Positions 29,731 through 37,463 of a DNA stretch of 37,463 nucleotides are shown one piece after another. This stretch comes from CAKZQX01 sp034435975 (GTDB lineage: Bacteria; Chloroflexota; Chloroflexia; Chloroflexales; Chloroflexaceae). The stretch lies in NCBI GenBank assembly GCA_034435975.1, contig DAOTWD010000001.1, positions 1-37,463 on the forward strand, read 5' to 3'. Made by a program: the position numbers and the translations under genes. The first letter of the stretch is position 1. Each line of letters opens with the position of its first letter. The notes beneath the pieces are model-generated. The model was not told where the DNA came from. It worked only from the letters and a program-made list of their open reading frames with translations, and made no database searches.

Positions 29731-30573
29731 TTAGCTCTGACACAGCGGTGCGTTTGGATTGTTGATACAGGTAATGGCGAGGCTGATCGCCACCCCGTTA
29801 TTGAAGGCATGGGCAATGATGCACGGCAGGATACTGCGGGTGCGGTACATGCTAAAGGCCAGGATCAAGCCCATGATAAAAGTTGGGATCAGCAATGCGA
29901 GCAGGCCCTGGGTTACAGACAGGCTGTGGGCAATGCTAAAGAGCAACGAACTGATCACAGATGCGGCAGGCGCTCCCCATTGTTTGAAGAAGGCGCTGAA
30001 GGCATAGCCCCGAAAGAGAATTTCTTCGCTTATCGGAGCCACCACCACCACCACCAATGCCACCACAAACTGGCCGATGTAGTCGCCTTGAAAGAGCGGT
30101 AATTGCTCCAATTGATTCTGCGCGATGCCCTGCGCGACAAACAAAGCACTGACCAGAGCATTGATGAGCAACATCAGAACGCCAATCCCAACACCCTGTG
30201 CAATCAACCGTAGGGGGCGGCTGGCGGTGAAGCCAATGACCGCGAGCGACTGACGGCGCAGCAGAGTAATGCGCGCAATCGGAACGAGAGCGAAAATGAG
30301 GAACTGAGCCAGCAGGAGTAAAGAAAAGGCTCCGGTGCCCATCAACTCGAGCAGTTGCCGCATATCCACATTGCCCGCGCTGTCAAACAGCGGTACCCGG
30401 GCCTGATTGATGCGTACAAACAGGAAAACACCGGCGATGATGTTCACCAGTATAACCAGCGCAGCGATCACCAGTACATCGATCCAGAATGTCACGGCTA
30501 GCGGCCAGTATTGACTCTCGGGCACGTCTGCTGCATCTGGTTTATACGGCAGAGTCTGTTCTTCATTATGCAT
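29731..30573 (-). CDS. CPBP family intramembrane metalloprotease
   Basis: The 280-aa protein has about seven hydrophobic segments. The family motifs are present: EEILFRG with EE at 183-184 and Arg188, SIAHS with His216, and IIAHAFNN with His255, the residues that build the metal site in CAAX-prenyl protease-like/bacteriocin-processing enzymes. Substrates in bacteria are mostly unknown. Its ATG lies 8 nt inside the end of miaB. The TPR gene starts 25 nt downstream. Confidence 0.9.
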   Translation of the reverse strand: MHNEEQTLPYKPDAADVPESQYWPLAVTFWIDVLVIAALVILVNIIAGVFLFVRINQARVPLFDSAGNVDMRQLLELMGTGAFSLLLLAQFLIFALVPIARITLLRRQSLAVIGFTASRPLRLIAQGVGIGVLMLLINALVSALFVAQGIAQNQLEQLPLFQGDYIGQFVVALVVVVVAPISEEILFRGYAFSAFFKQWGAPAASVISSLLFSIAHSLSVTQGLLALLIPTFIMGLILAFSMYRTRSILPCIIAHAFNNGVAISLAITCINNPNAPLCQS

Positions 30574-31960
30574 ACGCGGTGCTATCCTTTCCCGGATTAA
30601 TCACCGTCCCCTGGAGTGACCAGGGGCTGGTATGGGTAATGCGCACCTGAGCCAGACGGCCCGTCCAATCGTCTGGATGGGTAAAGAAGACCAGTTTGTT
30701 GGAGCCGGTGCGGCCACGCCACTTGCCGCGAAACTCGCCTTCGACCAGTACTTCAAGCGTCTGGCCCTGCAAGCGGGCATTGATGGTGGTTGCGATCCGT
30801 TCCTGAAGTTGCTCTAGCTCGCAGCGGCGGGCGTGTTTTTCGTCCTCAGAAACAGCCAGGGCCGGGTCAAGCTCTTGCTCGGCGGCCAAGGTGCCAGGGC
30901 GGGCCGAGAACGCGGCGATATGGATTTTATCGAAGCGTAGCTCGTCCACCAGAGCCAGTGTTTGCTCGAAGCAGTCACGTGTTTCACCCGGATGGCCAAC
31001 AATAATATCAGTCGTCAGAGCCACATCGGGCATGGCGGCGCGAATGCTGGCGACCAGTTCGCGATAGCGGGCCACGGTATAGCCGCGCCGCATACGTTTT
31101 AGCACCGCGTCGTGGCCGGCCTGTACCGGCAGGTTGATCTCGTGCTGGCAGCGCGGCAGCCGTGCGACGGTCGCAATCAGGTCACTGGTCATCCAGGCCG
31201 GATGCGAAGTCAGAAAGCGGAGGCGCAGCAGGCCAGGGGTGTCGTGGACGGCCAGGAGCAGATCGGATAGGCGCGGGCGGCCAGGCAGATCGTGGCCCCA
31301 CGAGTCGACAATCTGGCCCAGCAGAGTGATCTCTTTTGCACCACGAGCCACAATCCGCTGCACTTCGTCCACAATTTCTGCCAGCGGGCGGCTGCGTTCA
31401 CGACCGCGCCGCAAGGGAATGACACAATAGGCACAGGTCATATTGCAGCCATACTGGATGGGCACATGTACTGCAACCGGGGGATGTGTCCAGTCGCGTA
31501 CAGGCAAGGCTGGCTCATCAAGCTGATAGATCGGGTTAGGCGCTAAAGCCAGCACCTGATCGACCGCCGAGGGTGAGACAAAATGGTCAACCATTGGCAG
31601 GCGTGCCTTGAAGATCGACTCATTATCCGGGCCAACCATACAACCCCATAGCACAATCTGTGTATCGGGATACTGGCGCTTGATGCGCTGTAGTTCACCC
31701 AGTTTACCCAGAATACGCTCTTCGGCACTGGCGCGGACACTGCACGAGTTGAGGACAATAAAGCTGGCCTCGTCTGGCTGTTGGGCCGGGCTGTAGCCAA
31801 CACCTTGCAGTGCCGCTTCCAGGCGCTCTGAGTCCGAAACATTCATCTGGCAGCCAACGGTCCAGATATAATAGCGCTGGCTGCGGGTCGTTTGAGTGCG
31901 ATCAGGCCGCAGGTCTGGCAAGACAACCTGGTGCCGATCCACAAGCAGCAAATCGTTCAT
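30566..31960 (-). CDS. miaB: tRNA-2-methylthio-N6-dimethylallyladenosine synthase MiaB
   Basis: The 464-aa radical-SAM methylthiotransferase adds the ms2 group to i6A37 of tRNAs reading UNN codons. The N-terminal UPF0004 domain has its three cluster cysteines (C37 in TVGCQMN, C73, C107). The radical-SAM motif CNMTCAYC gives C172, C176 and C179, and VIPLRRGRERSRP follows. A C-terminal TRAM-like domain (LQGQTLEVLVEGEFRGKWRGRT split as LEVLVEGEFRG and GRTGSNKLVFF) is present. GGGAG lies 5 nt before the ATG. It could be a sister enzyme, but the motifs fit MiaB best. Confidence 0.92.
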   Translation of the reverse strand: MNDLLLVDRHQVVLPDLRPDRTQTTRSQRYYIWTVGCQMNVSDSERLEAALQGVGYSPAQQPDEASFIVLNSCSVRASAEERILGKLGELQRIKRQYPDTQIVLWGCMVGPDNESIFKARLPMVDHFVSPSAVDQVLALAPNPIYQLDEPALPVRDWTHPPVAVHVPIQYGCNMTCAYCVIPLRRGRERSRPLAEIVDEVQRIVARGAKEITLLGQIVDSWGHDLPGRPRLSDLLLAVHDTPGLLRLRFLTSHPAWMTSDLIATVARLPRCQHEINLPVQAGHDAVLKRMRRGYTVARYRELVASIRAAMPDVALTTDIIVGHPGETRDCFEQTLALVDELRFDKIHIAAFSARPGTLAAEQELDPALAVSEDEKHARRCELEQLQERIATTINARLQGQTLEVLVEGEFRGKWRGRTGSNKLVFFTHPDDWTGRLAQVRITHTSPWSLQGTVINPGKDSTAYA

Positions 31961-32025
31961 ATGCTCCCTATATGATTTTAAAAGACAGTTACCAGGTTAG
32001 GTATGGTTCCAGATGCCACATTGTC

Positions 32026-32652
32026 TTACCAGAAAATAATCGGTAAATCGAAGTTCAGGCTCTGTTCAGCAGCCGTGCGTAAAACCGTCAGACACCGATA
32101 GGCGGATGTATGGGTGGAGACACCTGCCTGCTGTAAGCGTGTGGCGAGTTCGGTTAACTCGCGTTGTAATTGCACCGACGAGCCGATAAAAGCCTCATCC
32201 TGTTCCCCTTGCTCGTTGCGGATAGGCACAACGACAGGTTGGGCGAAGTCTATGGGCAGATAATAGCTGCCAAAGCCGGGCAGGTGAACCAGGTGCGGAA
32301 ACCGCGTTGGTCTGAGTGCATCCCACACATCGGTGACAGCGCGATCCAGATCATCTTCGTAGATAATCGGGCCATCTTCCAGCACGGGCGTAATGTCATC
32401 GTCTTGCTCCAGGCGGGTAGCCAGACGACAGAGTTGATACAGAGCACCCACACTGTCGATGCTGCCTTCCCATATCTGGGTACCAGGTTGAGCCAGCAGA
32501 TCGATCTCGATACTGGCTGCCTGTAAATGGCGCTGTAATTCGGACACAGTCGCACGCTCCTGGTTGAACATGGCATAATCTTCATCGGGTCGGGTTGAGA
32601 TTAACGAACCGACGACAAGATCCAGTTCGGGTATGTGAGTGGGATCGTTCAT
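32026..32652 (-). CDS. Protein of unknown function, 208 aa
   Basis: The product is a soluble acidic protein without signal peptide: MNDPTHIPELDLVVGSLIST, a helical LQRHLQAASIEIDLL, ALYQLCRLATRLEQDDD, LPGFGSYYLPIDFAQPVVVP, a helix QLQRELTELATRLQQAGV, ending FDLPIIFW. No catalytic motif or family is recognised. Good GGGAG sits 5 nt before the ATG. It is the first gene of the - strand run, 65 nt upstream of miaB. Confidence 0.75.
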   Translation of the reverse strand: MNDPTHIPELDLVVGSLISTRPDEDYAMFNQERATVSELQRHLQAASIEIDLLAQPGTQIWEGSIDSVGALYQLCRLATRLEQDDDITPVLEDGPIIYEDDLDRAVTDVWDALRPTRFPHLVHLPGFGSYYLPIDFAQPVVVPIRNEQGEQDEAFIGSSVQLQRELTELATRLQQAGVSTHTSAYRCLTVLRTAAEQSLNFDLPIIFW

Positions 32653-32741
32653 ATTTCTCCCTGATGATAAACGAGCGCACTACTCGCTATGGGTTGTGCC
32701 AGATGTGGTTGCACCAGACGTAACGAATAATCCAGATATTC

Positions 32742-32750
32742 AGTATACCA
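32742..32750 (-). promoter_or_regulatory. Extended -10 for the 208-aa gene and miaB run
   Basis: TGG-TATACT on the - strand, 5 of 6 in the hexamer plus the TGN extension. The region 17 nt upstream is the purine repeat tract and offers no -35. The leader would be about 83 nt. Confidence 0.4.
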
Positions 32751-32754
32751 TATT

Positions 32755-32803
32755 GGCGAGAGGCGAGGAGGCGAGGAGGCGTGAGGCGAGGAGGCGTGAG
32801 GCG
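32755..32803 (+). repeat. Imperfect tandem repeat of GGCGAGGA / GGCGTGA units
   Basis: About seven short units alternating GGCGAGGA and GGCGTGA follow one another without spacers. The tract is strongly purine-biased on the + strand. Confidence 0.7.
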
Positions 32804-32867
32804 TCTTTGCGTTCTAACGTTGGCACGTTGGCACGTTCTAACGCAGATGCCTTTGCGTCTTTGCGTT
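32801..32867 (+). repeat. GTTGGCACGTT / GCGTCTTTGCGTT interspersed repeats, copy A
   Basis: GCGTCTTTGCGTT occurs at 32801-32813 and again at 32855-32867. Between them is a doubled GTTGGCACGTTGGCACGTT (32819-32837) and GATGCCTTTGCG (32846-32857). The same words recur after the glycosyltransferase gene. Confidence 0.7.
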
Positions 32868-32911
32868 AAAGAAGGAGGCTATGGAAAGCGTGAGGCGATG
32901 AGGCTGGTTCG

Positions 32912-32920
32912 TGCTATAAT
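32912..32920 (+). promoter_or_regulatory. Extended -10 upstream of the glycosyltransferase gene
   Basis: TGC-TATAAT is a perfect extended -10. No -35 match is seen. A start near 32927 leaves only 13 nt before the first ATG (32940), so either a very short leader is used or translation starts at 32970. Confidence 0.5.
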
Positions 32921-32939
32921 CGAATGTTGATCAGCGAGA

Positions 32940-35900
32940 ATGATGTTGTGCAGAGAGGTTGTGCCAGACATGATGTTGATTGCGGTGCTGGCAGCACCGC
33001 TGGTGTTCTATATCCCCGGATTAGCCCTCAGTTATGCCCTGGGTTGGGCGGCAGATGCAATGGCCCTTGAACGGCACTATGAGCGGATCGTGGTCAGTAT
33101 GTTGTTGAGTGGCTGGCTGACGCTGCTACTGGCGACCGGCGGCCTGTTCTCGCCGGGATTGCTGCTGTTCCTGCTGGCATGTATCAGCGCGGCGATCTAT
33201 GGGTGGTCGCGTCAGCGTGGAATCAGAGAGGATCGGCGATACCCGATACGCCGGAGCGGCTGGTCGATGTTGCAGCGCGGTGTAACACGTCCCTCCGGGG
33301 CGCGGGCAGATTGGGCAACCGTGGCCTTTGCCGTGATTGGCATCGTAACGCTGGTGCTGGTCATGCGTCCATTTGAGATGATACCAGGGGCGCGCGATGC
33401 CGGTGTGTATGCGAATACCGGTTTCGCCATTGCCCACACCGGGCACCTGGTGCAACACGATGCACTGCTGGCAGAGATCGGCCAGGCGGCACAGTCCAGT
33501 GATCCGGCATTGCGTGAGCCAGCGCAACAGGCGCTATCGAACTTTCTGGGGGTGCAAAATCGGCAACGCTATATTGCCACTCGCATGCGTACCACCGGTT
33601 TCTTTATCAATGAGGGTGAACTGGCAATCGGGCGGGTGGTGCCCCAATTCTTACATCTCTTCCCGGCCTGGATCGGGCTGTTAACCAGTATGGCCGGAAT
33701 GTATGCTGGTCTGGCAGCTCCAGGGGTCATGGGGTTTATGGGCGCGTGGAGTGTGGGCATGCTTGGGCGGCGACTAGCCGGAAGTGCGGTGGGGGTGCTG
33801 GCATTTTTGCTGCTGGCGCTGAACAGCGTGCAGGTCTGGTTTGCGCGCTACTCCACGGCAGAGACGACGGCGCAGTTTTTGACCTTTGCCAGTCTGTACT
33901 TTTTTGCCCGCTTTCAGCAACTGGACACGCAGTCGCAGCACCGATCTCTTGTCGGCTATGCAGCCATCGCAGGGGTGGCAGCCGGACAACTGGCATTGAC
34001 GCGGATTGACTGGTTTCTCGTCATTGGCCCACTGCTGCTCTATCTGCTGTATACCTGGGTCACGCGCCGCTGGCGTGCGGTACACCTGGGACTGGCGCTT
34101 GGGTTGGGAGCGATGTTGCTCCACGCAGCGTTGCATGTGGTGTTTGTGGCACGGGCCTATTTTTTTGACACCAGCTTCGAGCGCTTGCGTGATTATGCAC
34201 TCACCGCCCATCTTGCGCTGCCCTTCCTGACCGAGTCCCAACGGGAGACTTTTAGTAGCGCAGGGGCGCTGACCAGCCCGACCCGGCTCTGGCTGGAGAT
34301 GGGCTTGCTGCTGTTGCTCTTGCTGGTATTGCTGGCTGTGCGCCGCTGGCCGGGGCCGCTGCGTGCACTGGAAGGCTGGCTATGGCGCCGGCGCCCGCTG
34401 TTGCTCGGCGCGGCTGCGCTGGGCATTGTTTGCCTGGCGGCATACGCCTACCTGGTGCGGCCCCGGATTATCGACGCCGATATGCTTTTCAACACCCGCG
34501 AGGGCTGGAACGATCCGCTGCTGCGTGATCCGCGGCTGGTGCAGGAGGATGTGAACGAGTGGCGCATGACGATCGATACAGCGCGGCAGCAGGCGGGTGT
34601 GGTGCTGCTGGGCGATGCCGAGTATGCGGCGACGGCGATTGATTTTGCGGCAACGGAGACGCTGCGAGCGCAACTCCGTGCCGAGCGTGGCCCGTGGCAT
34701 GGCCCGTTCAGCAACCAGACTTTTAATTGGATACGGTTACAGGGCTATGTTGGCGCACCGATTGCCCTGCCGCGCATTTTCTGGGATGATGGCAAAGAGT
34801 GGTGGCGCGAATATGCGCGTGATGTGCCGCCGGGGGTGCAGCCACCCACCGGTTTGCCGCTGCGCGATAAGGAAACGATTCCGCTGGCGAATCTGGTACG
34901 GGTGGGCTGGTATCTCTCGCCACCAGGCGTTGTGCTGGGCGTTCTGGGTTTTGCGCTGTGGTGGCGGCGTGGGATGAGTCGTGCGGCGTGGCTGTTGTTG
35001 CTGATTGGCCTGGTCGGTACTTTTTTCTATGTTCGGCAAACCTATGGTACCAGTGACCAGTCGTATATCTATATTCTGCGGCGCTATGTGCCGGTGACCT
35101 ATCCGGTTTTTAGCCTGGGTATGGCCTATGCGCTGGCGACGCTGATGGGGTTCCGGGCGCTGCCGCCATCTGTGCCGGATACCGTCGATCAGCATTCGTC
35201 GGCACACAATGGAACGCTACGTGCTGCCCGGCATGGTATGGCACTGGCGGGTTGGATGGGGGCCTGTATGCTGGTTACGTTTTTTGTCTGGACAGGTCGA
35301 CCGATCTATGCCCATACCGAGTATGCAGGTGCGGTGGAGCAAATTGCAGCTCTGTCGCGGCGCTTCGAGCCAGAGGCGGTGTTGTTGTTTCGTGGCGGAG
35401 GGCCGGTGTATCACCTGGCGCGCGATGTGCCCGAGATTGTTGTCACGCCGTTGCGCTTTGGCTTTGAGCGCCACGCGCTGACGGTGAAGAGTACTTATCC
35501 TGGGCGCTACGCCGATGCGCTGGCGGCGCAGGTGGGGTTGTGGCAGGCGCAAGGTCGCCCGGTGTACCTGGTACTCAGTGCCAGTGGCGGTAATTTTATG
35601 TTGCCAGGGTTTGCGATCGAGACGGTGGGACAGTTTACGCTGAGTGTACCGGAATTTGAGCAGTTGACGAACCAGAAGCCACGTAATGTTGCCACATTGC
35701 ACCTGCCATTCACGATCTATCGGCTGCTGCCGGGCGAAGCGGGGACACTGGCGGCGATTGTGCCACCGCTCACAACCAGCGATGTTGCGGCCCAGGTGCA
35801 AGGGTTTCATCTGGCCGAACCGCTGGAGATGACCGTTGCGGCAACGCAGGGAGCGCTACTGGCAGCGGATGCGACTTTTGCCTGGACGAACGGTGATGCG

Positions 35901-36263
35901 CTACTGCGACTGGCCTGGCCTGATGAGGCTATGCCCCGCCAGATCGAGTTACGAGCGGCTGGAGGAGTACGTCCCGCGCATCTGGGAGCGGCCCATGTGT
36001 GCCTGTCGCTCCTGCCTGAAAGCGAACCCTGGCCCGGTACGGCGGATGCTATGGATATGGTGGTTGATCTGGGGTGTGTGATCTTAGGAGCCGAGATGGC
36101 AAACTATCGTGTGCCGTTGCCGATGCTGCCGGGTGATCGTCCGGCAACGGGGAGCATGCTGTTGCGCCTGTCCAGTCCGGCCTGGGTGCCAGCGGCGGAA
36201 GATCCGCACCAGCGTGACCAGCGTGTGGTGGGCATTCAGTTTGGTGGGCTGATGATCAGGTGA
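32940..36263 (+). CDS. Very large GT39-like membrane glycosyltransferase
   Basis: The 1107-aa protein has about a dozen hydrophobic segments in residues 10-780 and a mostly soluble C-terminal part. The loop RDAGVYANTGFAIAHTGHLV after the third or fourth segment resembles the acidic catalytic loop of dolichyl/undecaprenyl-phosphate-sugar transferases (GT39/GT83). Further on come ARYSTAETTAQFLTFASLYF and a periplasmic stretch around WNDPLLRDPRLVQEDVNEWR. Such enzymes transfer sugars from lipid carriers to proteins or glycolipids. ATG 32970 (MMLIAVLAAPLVFYIP) is an alternative start that gives a cleaner first membrane segment. No operon partner is seen; repeats flank it. Confidence 0.75.
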   Translation: MMLCREVVPDMMLIAVLAAPLVFYIPGLALSYALGWAADAMALERHYERIVVSMLLSGWLTLLLATGGLFSPGLLLFLLACISAAIYGWSRQRGIREDRRYPIRRSGWSMLQRGVTRPSGARADWATVAFAVIGIVTLVLVMRPFEMIPGARDAGVYANTGFAIAHTGHLVQHDALLAEIGQAAQSSDPALREPAQQALSNFLGVQNRQRYIATRMRTTGFFINEGELAIGRVVPQFLHLFPAWIGLLTSMAGMYAGLAAPGVMGFMGAWSVGMLGRRLAGSAVGVLAFLLLALNSVQVWFARYSTAETTAQFLTFASLYFFARFQQLDTQSQHRSLVGYAAIAGVAAGQLALTRIDWFLVIGPLLLYLLYTWVTRRWRAVHLGLALGLGAMLLHAALHVVFVARAYFFDTSFERLRDYALTAHLALPFLTESQRETFSSAGALTSPTRLWLEMGLLLLLLLVLLAVRRWPGPLRALEGWLWRRRPLLLGAAALGIVCLAAYAYLVRPRIIDADMLFNTREGWNDPLLRDPRLVQEDVNEWRMTIDTARQQAGVVLLGDAEYAATAIDFAATETLRAQLRAERGPWHGPFSNQTFNWIRLQGYVGAPIALPRIFWDDGKEWWREYARDVPPGVQPPTGLPLRDKETIPLANLVRVGWYLSPPGVVLGVLGFALWWRRGMSRAAWLLLLIGLVGTFFYVRQTYGTSDQSYIYILRRYVPVTYPVFSLGMAYALATLMGFRALPPSVPDTVDQHSSAHNGTLRAARHGMALAGWMGACMLVTFFVWTGRPIYAHTEYAGAVEQIAALSRRFEPEAVLLFRGGGPVYHLARDVPEIVVTPLRFGFERHALTVKSTYPGRYADALAAQVGLWQAQGRPVYLVLSASGGNFMLPGFAIETVGQFTLSVPEFEQLTNQKPRNVATLHLPFTIYRLLPGEAGTLAAIVPPLTTSDVAAQVQGFHLAEPLEMTVAATQGALLAADATFAWTNGDALLRLAWPDEAMPRQIELRAAGGVRPAHLGAAHVCLSLLPESEPWPGTADAMDMVVDLGCVILGAEMANYRVPLPMLPGDRPATGSMLLRLSSPAWVPAAEDPHQRDQRVVGIQFGGLMIR

Positions 36264-36283
36264 GATGTCTTCGCGTTCACAGG

Positions 36284-36339
36284 TTGGCACGTTGATGCCT
36301 TTGCGCCTCCGGATTCGCACGTTGGCAGGCTGGCACGTT
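36284..36339 (+). repeat. GTTGGCACGTT interspersed repeats, copy B
   Basis: TTGGCACGTT (36284-36293), GATGCCTTTGCG (36294-36305), GCACGTTGGCA (36317-36327) and TGGCACGTTT (36331-36340) lie in the 93-nt gap between the glycosyltransferase and the convergent lysozyme-like gene. They share 10-12 bp words with copy A 3.4 kb upstream. Confidence 0.65.
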
Positions 36340-36356
36340 TCAACGCTGAGACCACT

Positions 36357-37463
36357 TTATGGCGCTTCCTGTTCTGGTTGCGGCCCTGGTTGCGTCTGAC
36401 GAATTTGCTCCACCAGATGACTCAAGCGACGTACGTCGCTCCAGTCGGTCTGGCTCTCTACATCTGCCAGCGGCGTATACAGCGTATCGTGGGTAAAGAC
36501 CTGCACCACAAAGCGCTGATTGCCCGCGGTCATATAGCGGCTATCCGCCAGCGGGCTGCCCAATGACCGCCCCGCACGTGCCTCGCTGAGCGCATAGGCG
36601 TGAAAGGCCCAGTTAGCGTGATAGTCCTGTCCGGTTGCCAGAAAGCTTTCCATCAATAGTCCGGTCATTAGATCTTCATAGCGCCGCTCGTTCACCAGAG
36701 TAATCGTCCCGGGATCACGGCCTTGCCAGTACGCTACCCGGCGATAGATATTGTCAATATAAATCGCGGGCACATTGTTATCCCAGGCAGGGGCATAGAC
36801 CGGTACTGCCAGTTCGATGGTATCCAGCCCGCGTGCCACATAGCGATGCAGGATCAGTTCGCACCAGTCACGGACACTGTCGTGCCAGTTGTGGTAGCTA
36901 ACAAACGGCCCATAGCGGCCCCGCACAATGCCCGCTGAACGTTGCGGATTAAACGCGGCACGCTGACCGCCCCAGCTCTTCATATCGTGACTATAGCAGA
37001 TACCCGTGGTACAAAACTGCGATTCCTGGGCGAAGAACGCCAGCGCCACGGCCGGATCAAGTTCATAGCTGACAATAATGTCATACAGGTCGTTGGCGTA
37101 GGGCGCGGCGGGTGATGTGCCGGTTCCGCCGGTGCCTTCGTGCAGCAATTGCGCAAACTTCTGGCGCGAAATCCGGGGCGGCGCTTTGAAAGTGAGCGGC
37201 TCGCGTCCCTGAGGTAACGGTGCCAGCAGGAGCGCCTCCACCAGTGCATGCGGCATGGCCTCGGCGCGGGGTGGCACGTTATAGTGGGCAATCAGGACGA
37301 ACAGCACAGCTATGCTGCCCAGCATGCTGATCACCACCGTGCGCCGCCGCTCTTGCCGCAGCCAGTGTGGCAGGCGTATGAGCAGCAACACGATAGCCAG
37401 CCAGATTCCTACCAGCAGCGCTCGACTCGCCTGCGCTCGCGAGAGTATGCCCAGTGCCAGCAG
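36357..37463 (-). CDS. Membrane-anchored lysozyme/glucosaminidase-like protein (N-terminus may lie outside)
   Basis: From a GTG at 37391 the product is 344 aa, but the frame stays open for 24 more codons to the window edge and encodes hydrophobic residues (ALLVGIWLAIVLLLIRL), so the gene may start further right. A second hydrophobic segment (VVISMLGSIAVLFVLIAH) precedes an extracellular part. SYELDPAVALAFFAQESQF, then CTTGICYSHDMKSWGGQR, resembles the lysozyme-like fold with a catalytic Glu in AQES. NWHDSVRDWCELILHRYV follows. It likely acts on cell-wall glycan or a related polymer. The C-terminus is Gln/Pro-rich. Confidence 0.7.
   Translation of the reverse strand: MLALGILSRAQASRALLVGIWLAIVLLLIRLPHWLRQERRRTVVISMLGSIAVLFVLIAHYNVPPRAEAMPHALVEALLLAPLPQGREPLTFKAPPRISRQKFAQLLHEGTGGTGTSPAAPYANDLYDIIVSYELDPAVALAFFAQESQFCTTGICYSHDMKSWGGQRAAFNPQRSAGIVRGRYGPFVSYHNWHDSVRDWCELILHRYVARGLDTIELAVPVYAPAWDNNVPAIYIDNIYRRVAYWQGRDPGTITLVNERRYEDLMTGLLMESFLATGQDYHANWAFHAYALSEARAGRSLGSPLADSRYMTAGNQRFVVQVFTHDTLYTPLADVESQTDWSDVRRLSHLVEQIRQTQPGPQPEQEAP

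Larger units (their letters stand above)
32653..32939. other. Divergent intergenic region with repeats and two promoter elements
   Basis: This spacer separates the - strand 208-aa gene from the + strand glycosyltransferase. It holds a - strand extended -10 (TGG-TATACT, 32750-32742), a tandem purine/GC repeat tract (32755-32803), GTTGGCACGTT-type repeats (32801-32867) and a + strand extended -10 (TGC-TATAAT, 32912-32920). No coding frame is convincing. Confidence 0.7.

Noticed and set aside
29605..30102. 165-codon + strand frame over TPR and CPBP genes
   Set aside because: Antisense to the EEILFRG motif region; composition is unlike a real protein.
32755..32867. Repeat tract as a CRISPR array
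   Set aside because: Units are 7-13 bp, imperfect and without unique spacers of constant length.
35217..35810. 197-codon - strand frame inside the glycosyltransferase
   Set aside because: Shadow frame with low-complexity basic composition opposite a clear membrane protein.
1..37463. tRNA or rRNA genes, insertion sequences or prophage genes
   Set aside because: No cloverleaf with TTCGA-type arm in gaps, no transposase or integrase motifs, and no phage structural genes were seen.

Overview
The window is bacterial chromosome with the complete S10-spc-alpha ribosomal-protein region on the + strand, followed by accessory and housekeeping genes mostly on the - strand. Several things point to the phylum Chloroflexota, probably the Chloroflexus/Roseiflexus side: C+ (zinc) forms of S14, L36, L32, L24 and Adk, frequent GTG/TTG starts, the secY-adk-infA-rpmJ-rpsM-rpsK-rpsD-rpoA-rplQ-truA-rplM-rpsI order, a CpaF ATPase next to an unusual AAA ATPase, a CrtI-family carotenoid enzyme, and GTTGGCACGTT-type intergenic repeats. 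Genus is not decidable by eye.

Region 1 (1-16.86 kb): 3' end of tuf, then rpsJ-rplC-rplD-rplW-rplB-rpsS-rplV-rpsC-rplP-rpmC-rpsQ-rplN-rplX-rplE-rpsZ-rpsH-rplF-rplR-rpsE-rpmD-rplO-secY-adk-infA-rpmJ-rpsM-rpsK-rpsD-rpoA-rplQ-truA. Methionine aminopeptidase (map), often found between adk and infA, is absent. L4 has an acidic C-terminal tail of about 75 residues. Several intercistronic gaps hold hairpins without U-tracts, and secY has its own near-consensus promoter.

Region 2 (16.86-23.24 kb): a hairpin and a promoter precede rplM-rpsI. A second promoter drives rsmD-coaD and a coiled-coil protein gene that seems to start at an ATC codon behind an exceptionally long Shine-Dalgarno sequence. A perfect-consensus promoter with a 5' stem-loop leader drives yceD-rpmF, followed by fabH and fabD. 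Ribosome synthesis, CoA synthesis and initiation of fatty-acid synthesis are thus side by side.

Region 3 (23.24-23.77 kb): a 529-bp gap between convergent genes. It holds a - strand extended -10 promoter followed by about 430 nt of structured sequence whose two ends are complementary. This is the best candidate here for an undescribed RNA gene.

Region 4 (23.77-32.65 kb, - strand; transcription order is right to left): a 208-aa protein of unknown function, miaB, a CPBP membrane protease, a TPR protein with an acidic tail, a 111-aa protein of unknown function, an AAA ATPase, CpaF/TadA-type ATPase, and a CrtI-family enzyme. The last four appear to have their own promoter. Its -10 lies inside a 20-bp perfect inverted repeat, and the leader can fold in two mutually exclusive ways.

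Region 5 (32.65-37.46 kb): repeat-rich spacers flank a very large GT39-like membrane glycosyltransferase (+). A membrane-anchored lysozyme/glucosaminidase-like protein (-) runs off the right edge. This part looks more GC-rich than the ribosomal region.
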